Positions 21,203-30,041 of a stretch of 61,445 nucleotides of DNA are shown here, in pieces (position 1 is the first letter of the stretch; every line of letters begins with the position of its first letter). The DNA comes from Fredinandcohnia quinoae (GTDB lineage: Bacteria > Bacillota > Bacilli > Bacillales > Bacillaceae_L): NCBI RefSeq assembly GCF_022427965.1, contig NZ_JAKTTI010000026.1, forward strand, positions 1-61,445, written 5' to 3'. The translations under genes were made by a program, and so were the position numbers. The notes under the pieces are model-generated. The model was not told the origin of the DNA and made no database searches. It saw only the letters and a program-made list of their open reading frames with translations.

Positions 21203-21340
21203 TTATTTTGACTTTTTCTTTTCCCTCGCTGCTTTTTTCCTCGCTTTCTTACTTTGAGTTAGTTCAGCACCGAATTCTGTATCACTCTTGTTTGCCCCAC
21301 CAGTATGAGGCTGATCACGGTTGTTATTTCGATTCGTCAT
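21203..21340 (-). CDS. Small basic hydrophilic protein, 45 aa
   Basis: An open frame below the usual size cutoff: ATG at 21338-21340, TAA at 21203-21205. It is preceded by an excellent AAAGGAGGAAATA ribosome binding site. The product is entirely hydrophilic, with an Asn-rich start, a central GANKSDTEFGAEL segment and a lysine/arginine-rich end. The style resembles small acid-soluble or other spore-core proteins, but I cannot assign a family. Confidence 0.7.
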   Translation of the reverse strand: MTNRNNNRDQPHTGGANKSDTEFGAELTQSKKARKKAAREKKKSK

Positions 21341-21617
21341 TATTTCCTCCTTTATTATGTATATACATTCCAAGTATTTAGTTTTTTACACCTTGAAATC
21401 TAGACATTCACATGCAGTAACTACCATATAGAATGCTTAATATTTGGTAATTTATTCGAAAAAACGGACATTTTTCCAATAAACTATCATAATTTTTAAA
21501 ATATCTCACAAAATATGTCAGAATAATGATAAAATAGGCGATATTAACAAAATTATATAGTGATACTCAAAAACAGGAGAAAATTTGGGTAGACCTTGAA
21601 TTAGGGGGAAAACGATT

Positions 21618-22523
21618 TTGAATAGTAAGTTTAACAGACCAAAGGGTTTTGGTGAAATATTAGACCATACATTTAGTTTAAGTAAAAATAAATTTGCGGA
21701 CTTCTTCCTAATATTACTCATCATAATGGGACCGGTTTATTTACTCGAAGCATTAATTAACCTAGCCTCTGGCGTCAGTTTCTTCCGGGAGACAGGTGTT
21801 GGAAGTGGTTGGTTAGAACAAATTTCTTCAAGTTTTACCGATCCAGAGCTTGTTGAAACAAATCTTGGAGCAGATTTGGGATTAATTTTAATGAGCATCA
21901 TTAGTTTTGTTATGGCTCCAATAGCACAAGCGGCAGTGCTCATTATGATCAATAAGATACGGAACAATGAGGAATATACAGTTGGTTCCGTTATTAAGCG
22001 TGGTTTTTCTAAGTTTTGGCCAATTTTAGGTACAAAAATATTGTACGGACTTATTACATTTGGATTAGTATTCGTACCGTTAATGGTAGTAGGAATGATA
22101 GGTGCTATTGGTGCAATTGCTAATCCATTCGCTGGAATTTTACTTGCGATTATTCTTTTTCTCGGTGTGATGGTAGGAGTTGGTTTTTTATTGACACGTT
22201 GGAGTTTTTACTTTGGCTCTGTTGTGATAGATAACGATGCTCCAGGATTATCAAGGTCATGGAAATTAACTAGAGGAAGAACCTGGCTATTATTCGGGTT
22301 ATATATTATTTTTTATTTAATAATCGGGTGTATTAACCTAGCAATCGAACTTACTTTTGGAATCGCGCTAGGGAATAGTGTGTTATTAATGATTCTTGTT
22401 AATGTAGGCACATTATTTACAACAATGATATTCAATGTTGGCTTTGCTGTTATGTATTTTGATTTAAAAGTGAGACATGATGCAGATGATCTGAAAGATA
22501 TGATTGATGATTATAATAAATAG
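21618..22523 (+). CDS. Multi-pass membrane protein of the MoxR-DUF58 cluster
   Basis: A 301-residue integral membrane protein with about six hydrophobic segments, opening with FNRPKGFGEILDHTFSL, a signature of the glycerophosphodiester phosphodiesterase membrane-domain-like proteins. It starts at TTG with AGGGGGAAA upstream. It is the first gene of the cluster that continues with DUF4129, DUF4350, MoxR and DUF58 proteins. Its role is unknown; it may be a membrane platform for the complex. Confidence 0.8.
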   Translation: MNSKFNRPKGFGEILDHTFSLSKNKFADFFLILLIIMGPVYLLEALINLASGVSFFRETGVGSGWLEQISSSFTDPELVETNLGADLGLILMSIISFVMAPIAQAAVLIMINKIRNNEEYTVGSVIKRGFSKFWPILGTKILYGLITFGLVFVPLMVVGMIGAIGAIANPFAGILLAIILFLGVMVGVGFLLTRWSFYFGSVVIDNDAPGLSRSWKLTRGRTWLLFGLYIIFYLIIGCINLAIELTFGIALGNSVLLMILVNVGTLFTTMIFNVGFAVMYFDLKVRHDADDLKDMIDDYNK

Positions 22524-22558
22524 GAATAAGGCATCCTTTAAAAAGTTTGGTGATGTTC

Positions 22559-23200
22559 ATGTTAGATAAAGACAAAGCAAGAGAAGAACTTGAGAGAATT
22601 TTAGATGGAATTGAGTATCGTGTATACGATCAGGAGTCTGATGGACTAATAGCAAGATGGTGGGAAGCTGCCAAGGAATGGCTCGGGGAAATACTTGCTG
22701 ATATCTTTCCATCATTCGAAACGGCTAGCAATGCAGCTGGCCCTTTATTGATAATGATCGGAATCATTGTGATTGGACTACTAGGTGTAGTTACATATTT
22801 ACTTATTCGTAATGGAAGAAGAAGTCGAAGGTTCCGCGATAATAAGCCATTAGCATCAATGAAAGAGTCGAATTGGTCATACCAAAGGCATTTAGCAGAA
22901 GCTAATAAACTAGAGACATTAGAAGAGTATTCGCAGTCGACTCGTCATATGTTTTTAGCATTACTTCTCTATTTTCATGAGAGAGAATGGCTTGAGGCGA
23001 GAATATGGAAAACAAATTGGGAATATTATGATGAACTTCGAAGAGTGAACCGTGAGTGGGCTGAACAATTCTACTATCTTGCACTCTTATTTGATGAGGT
23101 TACCTATGGGGAACGGACGATCAAGAAGGACGAATATATGCAATTTCGAACTGACGCAATGAGATGGTTAGATCCACAGAATGATACAAATATCATCTAG
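22559..23200 (+). CDS. DUF4129 domain-containing membrane protein
   Basis: About 213 residues with a single membrane helix near residues 62-85 and a C-terminal DUF4129 domain (YQRHLAEANKLETLEEYSQS, then LFDEVTYGERTIKKDEY). Several starts are possible (TTG 22547, GTG 22550, ATG 22553, ATG 22559). The last is chosen because GGTGAT lies just upstream, but it is not certain. DUF4129 proteins are almost always encoded beside MoxR and DUF58 genes, as here. Confidence 0.85.
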   Translation: MLDKDKAREELERILDGIEYRVYDQESDGLIARWWEAAKEWLGEILADIFPSFETASNAAGPLLIMIGIIVIGLLGVVTYLLIRNGRRSRRFRDNKPLASMKESNWSYQRHLAEANKLETLEEYSQSTRHMFLALLLYFHEREWLEARIWKTNWEYYDELRRVNREWAEQFYYLALLFDEVTYGERTIKKDEYMQFRTDAMRWLDPQNDTNII

Positions 23201-23218
23201 GAGAAGGAGGTTAAAAGT

Positions 23219-24355
23219 TTGCAAAAATTGAAATCTAGGAGACGAACATGGATATGGCTCATCGTTTTATTATTTCTTTTCATGGCACTAAGCTATTTTA
23301 TTCAGTCAAAAGAGCCAACCTATTATCCTAGTTATGTTTCTAAATCTCCTTCTCCAACTGGTGTGAAGGCATTTTATACATATCTTAAGAACGAAACAGA
23401 AGTGAAAAAGTGGACTCACTCTCCGACTTTGTTATCAAAGCATACAGACGATCAAATGCTTATCATGATTGAGCCTTTTAGCATTCCTACGACCGAGGAA
23501 ATGAATGCATATGAGGATTTCATGAAAGCTGGTAATACGATAATTTTATTTAAAAGTAATCCTAAGGGAATGTTTGATCTAAAAGTTGAACCATTTGATT
23601 TCGACATCATAGAAAATGAAATGACTGTTTATACCCAAGCAGGGAAAAGTTATGAGGCAGAAGTTAATTCTTCAGTACGTCTTATTGAAGAAAATCATTC
23701 AGAGATTTTATTACATGACGATGCGGGTGTAATTGCCCTTAAGAAGTCATTTGGAAACGGTGAATTAATCGTATCACTTACACCAGAGTGGTTAATGAAC
23801 GGGAAAATAGTAGAAGCTGACAATATCCCTCTCATCATCTCACTACTCAATGAAGAGAACCACCAAATGATTTTGTTTGATGAATACACTTATGTTGGTG
23901 ATGGGAACTCCACTCTATTAGCGGTATATCCGAAATGGTTTGTCCTTGTGATCATTCTCGGCATCATAATCATGTTACTTTATCTTTGGAATGAGGGGAA
24001 GCGCTTTGGCCCGATTTTCACACCGAGAGAGGAGTCAGTTCGATTTAGTGATGAAGGATTAAGAGCTTTAACAGCTTGGTATTTAAAAGGGAATAGATAC
24101 CATGATTCATTAAAAATACAGGCTGATTATAATAAGCTGCTTATGCAGGAACGATGGGGGATCCCATACAAAAAAGAATGGTTAGACCTTACCACCCAGC
24201 TTGAACTAAAATTATCAAACAGTGGACATTTTGATATCAAAGCATTTATAAATGGCTTGAATCATGTATTGAATAAAGGAAAAATCAGCAAGCAAGAATA
24301 TGTATTATGGTCGAAAAAGCTAGATCGATTACGAAAAGAGGTTGAGGATAGATGA
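23219..24355 (+). CDS. DUF4350 domain-containing membrane protein
   Basis: A 378-residue protein with an N-terminal membrane anchor, an extracytoplasmic DUF4350 (GATase-like fold) domain beginning with SPSPTGVKAFYTYL, a second membrane helix around residue 245, and a cytoplasmic helical tail. It starts at TTG after GAAGGAGG. The stop overlaps the MoxR start by four bases (ATGA). Function unknown, but a standard partner in MoxR clusters. Confidence 0.87.
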   Translation: MQKLKSRRRTWIWLIVLLFLFMALSYFIQSKEPTYYPSYVSKSPSPTGVKAFYTYLKNETEVKKWTHSPTLLSKHTDDQMLIMIEPFSIPTTEEMNAYEDFMKAGNTIILFKSNPKGMFDLKVEPFDFDIIENEMTVYTQAGKSYEAEVNSSVRLIEENHSEILLHDDAGVIALKKSFGNGELIVSLTPEWLMNGKIVEADNIPLIISLLNEENHQMILFDEYTYVGDGNSTLLAVYPKWFVLVIILGIIIMLLYLWNEGKRFGPIFTPREESVRFSDEGLRALTAWYLKGNRYHDSLKIQADYNKLLMQERWGIPYKKEWLDLTTQLELKLSNSGHFDIKAFINGLNHVLNKGKISKQEYVLWSKKLDRLRKEVEDR

Positions 24356-25281
24356 AAAATGAATTAGCATCCTTGTTAGCAAAATATGAACAACGTATTT
24401 TAGGACAAAATTTGAATCTAAAATTCTTAGTATCTGCTATTTTAGCAGGTGGGCATGTTTTAATTGAAGGGGTTCCGGGAACAGGTAAGACACAAATGGT
24501 AAGAACGCTGGCAAGTCTTCTAGGTGGTAGCTTTAATCGCATTCAGTTTACACCTGACTTATTACCAAGTGATATTACAGGGAGTACCATTTACAATATG
24601 AAGGAAAGCTCTTTTCAAACAATAAAAGGCCCAGTTTTTACGAATATTTTACTTGCAGATGAAATTAATCGTACTCCAGCAAAGACTCAGGCAGCACTAC
24701 TTGAAGCAATGGAGGAAAAACAGGTAACCATTCAAGGGGAAACATACCAATTACCAGAGGTATTCTTTGTTGTAGCAACGCAAAATCCAATTGAGTTTGA
24801 AGGAACATATCGTTTACCAGAGGCCCAGCAGGACCGTTTTCTATTTAAGCTGCAAATTGATTTTCCTTCATTTGAAGAAGAAAAAAATGTTTTGAAACAA
24901 GTGTTAGAGAATGATGTTAAGGATGATCAAGCTTCAGCAATTCTCGATATGGGCACTTTTTTATCAATTCGAAAAGAAATTGAGAAAGTAACTTTAGGGG
25001 ACGGCGTCTTAGATTATATTATGCAAATTGTTCGAAAAACGAGGGAATCTGAAGTAATTAGATTTGGAGCAAGTACGAGGGCAGCAATTTCGATCGGCAA
25101 AGCGGGTCAATCTTGGGCATATTTATCAGGTCGTGATTATGTCACTCCAGATGATATTAAGATCATTGCTAAGCCAGCAATTAGACATCGGATTCAACTA
25201 TCTCCACATATAGAATTGGAGGGAGTAACCGTTGACCAAGTCATTGAAGAGCTTGTGGGGTCGATTCCTGTTCCAAGATAG
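24352..25281 (+). CDS. MoxR-family AAA+ ATPase
   Basis: A 309-residue chaperone-like ATPase with Walker A GVPGTGKT, Walker B LLADEINR, and the sensor region VATQNPIEFEGTYRLPEAQQDRF typical of the APE2220/MRP group of MoxR proteins. Such ATPases remodel or activate partner proteins carrying vWA domains; the adjacent DUF58 protein is the likely partner. It is translationally coupled to the genes before and after. Confidence 0.95.
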   Translation: MKNELASLLAKYEQRILGQNLNLKFLVSAILAGGHVLIEGVPGTGKTQMVRTLASLLGGSFNRIQFTPDLLPSDITGSTIYNMKESSFQTIKGPVFTNILLADEINRTPAKTQAALLEAMEEKQVTIQGETYQLPEVFFVVATQNPIEFEGTYRLPEAQQDRFLFKLQIDFPSFEEEKNVLKQVLENDVKDDQASAILDMGTFLSIRKEIEKVTLGDGVLDYIMQIVRKTRESEVIRFGASTRAAISIGKAGQSWAYLSGRDYVTPDDIKIIAKPAIRHRIQLSPHIELEGVTVDQVIEELVGSIPVPR

Positions 25282-26590
25282 GGGCATTGTACCGACAAAG
25301 AGATTTCTTATCTTTTTTCTTATACTTTCATTCGCACTACTGATAGGAACGAGCTGGGATATTTCATGGGGATACATTGTAATAGTGGTATGTACTTTTT
25401 TATTATTAAGTTTTTTAGATTTGTTTTTTTCACCAAATAAAAAATACATTTCAATTTCTCGGAAACTCCCAGAGGAAATGGAGAGAGGCATTGCTTACGA
25501 AGCTGAAATTCATGTAAAGAATGATTCCGATTATAACTTTTCATTTCGAATTGTGGATGGACTTCCACAATCCTTTGAGAGACCCTTTCCTTTGAGTGGA
25601 GAAGTATCAAAGGATTCAACTACAGCAATAAAATACGAAACGAAAGCACCTGTTAGGGGCGATTATGAAATAAAAAAACTGTATTTTCGATATAAAAGCA
25701 GTCTCGGATTATGGGAAAAACAGATGACAGCTGAAATTATAGATTCTGTCAGGGTAATACCAGATCTTTCTGAGACGAGGCAGTATTTAGAAAATGCACA
25801 GAAATTTTTATTATATGAAGGTATTCATATCCGTAAACAGCATACAGGTACTGGAGATTTTGCAAAAGTTAGAAGCTATGTGATTGGAGACGATCCGAGA
25901 ATGATTAACTGGCGACAAACCGCAAAACTCCAAGAAGTGATGACGAACGAATTTGAACCAGAGCATGGGAAATATATTACCTTGCTAATAGATTGTGGGC
26001 GAATGATGGGGGTAGAATTACAAAAAGGAAATCGTCTAGAAAGAGCAGTGGAAGCTGCTTTAACTGTAGCTGTTGCTGCCTTACAAAAAGGGGATTATGT
26101 TTCTGTTTTAGCTTTTTCAAAGGATGTTAAGGTTTTCGTGCCTCCAGCAAAAGGAATGTCACATTTACAAACAATTCTTAGAGCAATCTATCATCTACAA
26201 GTCGATGCAGCTGAGTCTAATTATGCAGCAGTTCTTACATTTTTAGAATCCGTTCAAAAGAGACGAAGCTTTCTGTTATTGTTTAGCGATATTCAGACCT
26301 TTTTACATGAAGAAAATGCGTTAGCATATTTAATGCGGCTAAGAAAGCGTCATTTATTTTTAATGATTGGGATTGAAGATCAAACATTAATTAATCGAAT
26401 AAAATTAGAACCTATGTCTGCTCAAATTGCAATGTTAAAAAGCATGGCCCAACAGCAAATGCTTTTTAAAAAGAGGGAAAAAGGCAAATGGGAGAAACAA
26501 GGCCTCCAAATGATAGAGGCCAAGGAAGAGAAACTAGCTACGACGGCGGTTTCTTATTATATTGATCTTATGAATCGAAACTTACTTTAG
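25232..26590 (+). CDS. DUF58 domain-containing protein with vWA-like region
   Basis: A 452-residue protein with two membrane helices near the N-terminus (about 24-65) and the DUF58 signature GDFAKVRSYVIGDDPRMINWRQTAK in the middle, followed by a von Willebrand A-type fold with an IDCGRMM metal-site-like segment. It starts at TTG 25232 with GGAGGGAG six bases before, giving a 50-base overlap with moxR. Its 3' end overlaps the convergent SpoIIM-like gene by 23 bases. Confidence 0.88.
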   Translation: MTKSLKSLWGRFLFQDRGIVPTKRFLIFFLILSFALLIGTSWDISWGYIVIVVCTFLLLSFLDLFFSPNKKYISISRKLPEEMERGIAYEAEIHVKNDSDYNFSFRIVDGLPQSFERPFPLSGEVSKDSTTAIKYETKAPVRGDYEIKKLYFRYKSSLGLWEKQMTAEIIDSVRVIPDLSETRQYLENAQKFLLYEGIHIRKQHTGTGDFAKVRSYVIGDDPRMINWRQTAKLQEVMTNEFEPEHGKYITLLIDCGRMMGVELQKGNRLERAVEAALTVAVAALQKGDYVSVLAFSKDVKVFVPPAKGMSHLQTILRAIYHLQVDAAESNYAAVLTFLESVQKRRSFLLLFSDIQTFLHEENALAYLMRLRKRHLFLMIGIEDQTLINRIKLEPMSAQIAMLKSMAQQQMLFKKREKGKWEKQGLQMIEAKEEKLATTAVSYYIDLMNRNLL

Positions 26591-27548
26591 AATGTCTTTT
26601 CACTAGTAATAATTTTCCCGTTAATACATAGAGGATAAGACCGATTACGGTAATAAATGCGACTGTATATTTGGCTTCCAACGAGATAGCGGCTGGTGTA
26701 ATAAATCCTTCAATGATACCAGCGATTACGAATAATGGTATGGTCCCAAGTAAAAGCTGAACGGAGCGTTTTGCATGCTCTTTTAATTGGTACCCTCTTG
26801 AGAATTGACCAGGAACGAATAGCTTATAGCCCATTAATAAACCTGCTCCGCCAGCGATAAAAATAGCTGTAAGCTCAATCATTCCATGGGGGACGATATA
26901 CGCCCAAAAGTCATATGATTTATCATAATGCCAAAATAACGCTGCAAGGGCTCCAACGATGATTCCGTTATAAATTAATAGGTACACGGTTAATATTCCG
27001 AATGTAATTCCGCCAGCGAATGCTAAAATAGCTACTTGAATATTATTAGTCATAATCGAGGCAGACATGAGTGGTGAATCAACTGCACCATCACTACTAC
27101 CTAATGCATCAGGATCAACACCTTGGGCAATTTCAGATGGAAGAATGGTATAGATATTTTGAGGATCATTCATAACTGAGAAGAAACTGCCTAATCCGCC
27201 TAATGTAAAAAGAATCATAGCAATAATGACAAATTTCCATTGTTCTAACAATAAGCCAATAAATTTTGTGCTAAAAAAATAACGAATCTGAGTCATACTT
27301 GTTGATTGATCTTTGTATAAGAGATTGTGAGATTTGGATACTAATCCATTTAAATATAATGTTACTTCTTCATTTGGAAAATAGGTTTGACTGTAGGAAA
27401 GATTCTGTGATGATTTTTGATAAAGACGATGAAATTCATTTATATCAGTGCTAGTTATGGAACTTCTTCTTTTATGTAAAATATTCATTAAATTTTCAAG
27501 TTGCTTCCATTCTTCACGATGCTGTTTAACAAATTGCTTAACATTCAT
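26568..27548 (-). CDS. SpoIIM-like stage II sporulation protein M family membrane protein
   Basis: A 326-residue polytopic membrane protein with a soluble N-terminal helical region (~100 aa) and five to six membrane segments, matching the SpoIIM/DUF95 family by its GxLTVYLLxYNGIIVGALA and PHGMIELTAIFIAGGAGL segments. AAGAGGTG precedes the ATG. It lies on the opposite strand inside the MoxR-DUF58-RDD cluster, where the family is usually co-directional. It is not the canonical spoIIM, which is shorter. Confidence 0.88.
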   Translation of the reverse strand: MNVKQFVKQHREEWKQLENLMNILHKRRSSITSTDINEFHRLYQKSSQNLSYSQTYFPNEEVTLYLNGLVSKSHNLLYKDQSTSMTQIRYFFSTKFIGLLLEQWKFVIIAMILFTLGGLGSFFSVMNDPQNIYTILPSEIAQGVDPDALGSSDGAVDSPLMSASIMTNNIQVAILAFAGGITFGILTVYLLIYNGIIVGALAALFWHYDKSYDFWAYIVPHGMIELTAIFIAGGAGLLMGYKLFVPGQFSRGYQLKEHAKRSVQLLLGTIPLFVIAGIIEGFITPAAISLEAKYTVAFITVIGLILYVLTGKLLLVKRHSKVSFDS

Positions 27549-27649
27549 TTGAACACCTCTTTTTTACAAGATTGTATTAATTTATCAGCTGTCCTTTTGA
27601 TTATAGTAAATTTTCGAATAAATAGAAACCTTTTAGTGGAGGTATGCAA

Positions 27650-28453
27650 ATGAATCAAGAACAAATGGATATTAAAACACCTGAATTCGTTTCGATTCAA
27701 TTTCAACTAGCTGGTCTAGGGAGCAGGACTGCTGCATTTTTACTTGATCAAATTCTATTACAGATCATTAATATATCAGTTTTTATCATTCTTCTTATCA
27801 TTATGTATGGGGAGCCCAGATGGTGGTTTCTAGGTGAACAATCTTCCATTCCAATTGCCCTAACCATCATTGGATTATTTCTACTTAATTGGGGCTACTT
27901 TTTTGCTTGTGAGTTCTTTTCAGGAGGACGAACGTTAGGAAAGAAACTTTTGGGGATCCGTGTTATTCAGGAAAACGGTCATAGTATTACATTATTATCG
28001 AGCTTTATTCGAAATCTCCTACGGATCATTGATTCATTACCTGTTAGTTATTTTCTAGGGATGATTATGATATTTTTCCATTCTAAGCATAAACGATTAG
28101 GAGATATAGTTGCTGGTACGATTGTCGTCCATGAAAGAAGAAGGAAGCGAAAGAATAAACTCTCTAAAATTGAAAAAGAAATTGAAAGTAGGGGGCTTTC
28201 TAAGAATGACCTCATGATTGATGAGTGGTCATTAAAATCAATAGGAGCGAAGGAATGGAAATTAGTACAAACATATTGCAATCGCTTTTTACAATTAGGT
28301 GAAGATGAGAGAGAAAGACTAACAATGCAAGTAGCAGAGATTTTATTTCCGAAAATTGGCTTGGACGTAACGGGAAAGAACTATCATGATGTAACAAATG
28401 CTCTTCTTGTTCTTTATTTAATCCTAAAAGACGAGTGGGAGTTTGAACTGTGA
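27650..28453 (+). CDS. RDD family membrane protein
   Basis: A 267-residue protein. The first ~165 residues form an RDD domain (GLGSRTAAFLLDQILL, later GGRTLGKKLLGIRVI) with three membrane helices. The remaining ~100 residues are a soluble helical extension seen in RDD proteins of MoxR clusters. The second ATG, 27650, is used because GGAGG (27638-27642) is one base from the first ATG but seven from this one. Confidence 0.88.
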   Translation: MNQEQMDIKTPEFVSIQFQLAGLGSRTAAFLLDQILLQIINISVFIILLIIMYGEPRWWFLGEQSSIPIALTIIGLFLLNWGYFFACEFFSGGRTLGKKLLGIRVIQENGHSITLLSSFIRNLLRIIDSLPVSYFLGMIMIFFHSKHKRLGDIVAGTIVVHERRRKRKNKLSKIEKEIESRGLSKNDLMIDEWSLKSIGAKEWKLVQTYCNRFLQLGEDERERLTMQVAEILFPKIGLDVTGKNYHDVTNALLVLYLILKDEWEFEL

Positions 28454-28459
28454 AAAAAG

Positions 28460-28487
28460 GATGGAGCAATTTTCCATCATTTTTTTA
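28460..28487 (+). terminator. Terminator after the RDD gene
   Basis: The stem GATGGA/TCCATC (28460-28465 with 28473-28478) is followed by a T7 run. Confidence 0.85.
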
Positions 28488-28494
28488 TTTTATA

Positions 28495-28549
28495 GTGGAC
28501 TTTTATTTTTTTTAGCATATAATATAATTAACAATTAACATTTTGTTTA
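28495..28549 (+). promoter_or_regulatory. Promoter and candidate operator of the Nudix regulator gene
   Basis: GTGGAC (28495-28500) and TATAAT (28518-28523) are 17 bases apart. Just downstream, 28535-28549 reads TTAAC-ATTTT-GTTTA, an imperfect dyad that recurs almost identically before pncA. This is the position expected for an autorepressor. Confidence 0.55.
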
Positions 28550-28574
28550 TTATAATTGATAAAGGGGAAACACG

Positions 28575-29351
28575 ATGTCGAATTTGGATGCATTAAAACA
28601 ATATGATGTAAAAAGATATCGCACACCTGATGGATATACTTCTGATATTGCCGTTTTCACCATTATTTCAGAAAAAGTTGATGAGTACAAACCTCCAAGC
28701 ATGACTTTAAAGATTATGTTGATCAAACGTTCTTTGCAAACAGCAGAAGGACATGTCAATATTGAAGCTGGAAAGTGGGCACTACCGGGTGGATTTGTTC
28801 AGGATAATGAATCAGCATTTGAGGCTGCAAAACGTGAGCTTGAAGAAGAAACAGGGGTTGAAGGAATTCATATCAAACATTTCGGTGTCTATGATAAACC
28901 TGGTAGAGATCCACGAGGATGGATTATCTCAAACGGACACTATGCAATTGTACCAGAACGCTCATTATTAAAAAGAAGGGCTAATGACGATGCGTCTGAG
29001 GTAGATTTATTTTCAATTGAAGAGGTACTCTTGTTGGATTTAGCTTTTGATCATTTAGAAATGATAAAAGATGCAATAAAAATGATTACAAATGATTTAT
29101 TACAAACAACAATTGCTAAAAAGTTCTTGCCACTACAGTTTACGTATTCTGAATTACAAGCTGTGTTATTAACAATTACTAACGATCCTGCCATCGCAAG
29201 CGAACAAAGCTTTGCCCGAAAGATTAAATCATTACCATTTATAAAACAAGTTGTTGGTAAAAAAACGCAAAGAACTTCAAAAGTACCTGCTCAATTGTAT
29301 GAATTTGTTGAAATGGATGTTGTAAAACCCATTTATACTGCAAGATATTAA
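28575..29351 (+). CDS. Nudix domain protein with C-terminal winged helix, NrtR-like NAD regulator
   Basis: A 258-residue protein. The N-terminal Nudix fold has an intact Nudix box (GFVQDNE then REL-EEETGV), so it could hydrolyse as well as bind ADP-ribose-type ligands. The C-terminal ~85 residues (FTYSELQAVLLTI... ARKIKSLPFIKQVV) resemble the winged helix of NrtR repressors. Its position ahead of pncA-pncB-nadE and the shared operator-like dyads argue for a role as NAD-salvage regulator. A plain ADP-ribose pyrophosphatase is the alternative. Confidence 0.82.
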   Translation: MSNLDALKQYDVKRYRTPDGYTSDIAVFTIISEKVDEYKPPSMTLKIMLIKRSLQTAEGHVNIEAGKWALPGGFVQDNESAFEAAKRELEEETGVEGIHIKHFGVYDKPGRDPRGWIISNGHYAIVPERSLLKRRANDDASEVDLFSIEEVLLLDLAFDHLEMIKDAIKMITNDLLQTTIAKKFLPLQFTYSELQAVLLTITNDPAIASEQSFARKIKSLPFIKQVVGKKTQRTSKVPAQLYEFVEMDVVKPIYTARY

Positions 29352-29362
29352 ATTTTTTTCAT

Positions 29363-29385
29363 TATAATGATTAACATTTAGTTAA
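29363..29385 (+). promoter_or_regulatory. Promoter element and perfect dyad upstream of pncA
   Basis: The -10-like TATAAT (29363-29368) is followed by TTAAC-ATTTA-GTTAA (29371-29385), a perfect 5-bp dyad with a 5-base spacer. It matches the copy at 28535-28549 at 13 of 15 positions. Confidence 0.6.
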
Positions 29386-29407
29386 TTAAATTAAGGAGGA
29401 GTTAGAA

Positions 29408-29956
29408 ATGAAAAAAGCATTACTTAATGTTGATTACACATTTGATTTTGTAGCAGAGGAAGGTGCATTAACTTGTGGAGTACCGGGTCAGCAAATTGAA
29501 TCAGCAATTGTCCGCATTACTGAGGAGTTTATCCGCAACAAGGATTATGTTGTATTTGCGATTGATCTTCATAAAGAAGGCGATCATCTCCACCCAGAAA
29601 CGAAGCTATTCCCACCACATAATATTGAGGATACAAAAGGGCGATTGTTATACGGAGAATTACAAAACCTATATCAAAATCATCAAGATAATGAAAATGT
29701 GTATTGGATGGATAAAACAAGGTATTCAGCATTTGCCGGGACAGATCTTGAAATTAAATTAAGAGAACGAGGCATTACAGAGGTTCATCTCGTTGGGGTT
29801 TGTACAGATATTTGTGTACTTCATACAGCAGTCGATGCTTATAATAAAGGATTTAAAGTCGTAGTTCATAAAGATGCTGTTGCTAGTTTTAACCAAACAG
29901 GTCATGAATGGGCATTGGAGCATTTTAAAAATTCGATTGGGGCAGAGGTTATCTAA
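29408..29956 (+). CDS. pncA: Nicotinamidase
   Basis: Hydrolyses nicotinamide to nicotinate and ammonia, the first step of NAD recycling. The isochorismatase-like fold has 182 residues, with the catalytic triad D9 (NVDYTFDF), K103 (MDKTRYSAF) and C136 (GVCTDICVLHTA), and the metal-binding Asp/His of DLHKEGDHLHPE. It aligns end to end with B. subtilis PncA. AAGGAGGA precedes the ATG. Confidence 0.97.
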   Translation: MKKALLNVDYTFDFVAEEGALTCGVPGQQIESAIVRITEEFIRNKDYVVFAIDLHKEGDHLHPETKLFPPHNIEDTKGRLLYGELQNLYQNHQDNENVYWMDKTRYSAFAGTDLEIKLRERGITEVHLVGVCTDICVLHTAVDAYNKGFKVVVHKDAVASFNQTGHEWALEHFKNSIGAEVI

Positions 29957-29963
29957 TCAGCCA

Positions 29964-29998
29964 AATAAGTAAAAAGGGAATTTGTTTCCCTTCTTATT
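29964..29998 (+). terminator. Hairpin between pncA and pncB
   Basis: AATAAG...CTTATT encloses AAAGGGAA/TTTCCCTT. There is no clear T run, so it may be a weak terminator or an mRNA-processing or stability hairpin within the operon. Confidence 0.5.
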
Positions 29999-30041
29999 GA
30001 AACAATAATAGAAATGCAACACCTTATTGGAGGTATTCATG

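Noticed and set aside
21175-21381. Plus-strand 68-codon frame after the tatC terminator
   Set aside because: It is antisense to the 45-aa gene at 21203-21340, which has a much better ribosome binding site; the plus-strand frame has none.
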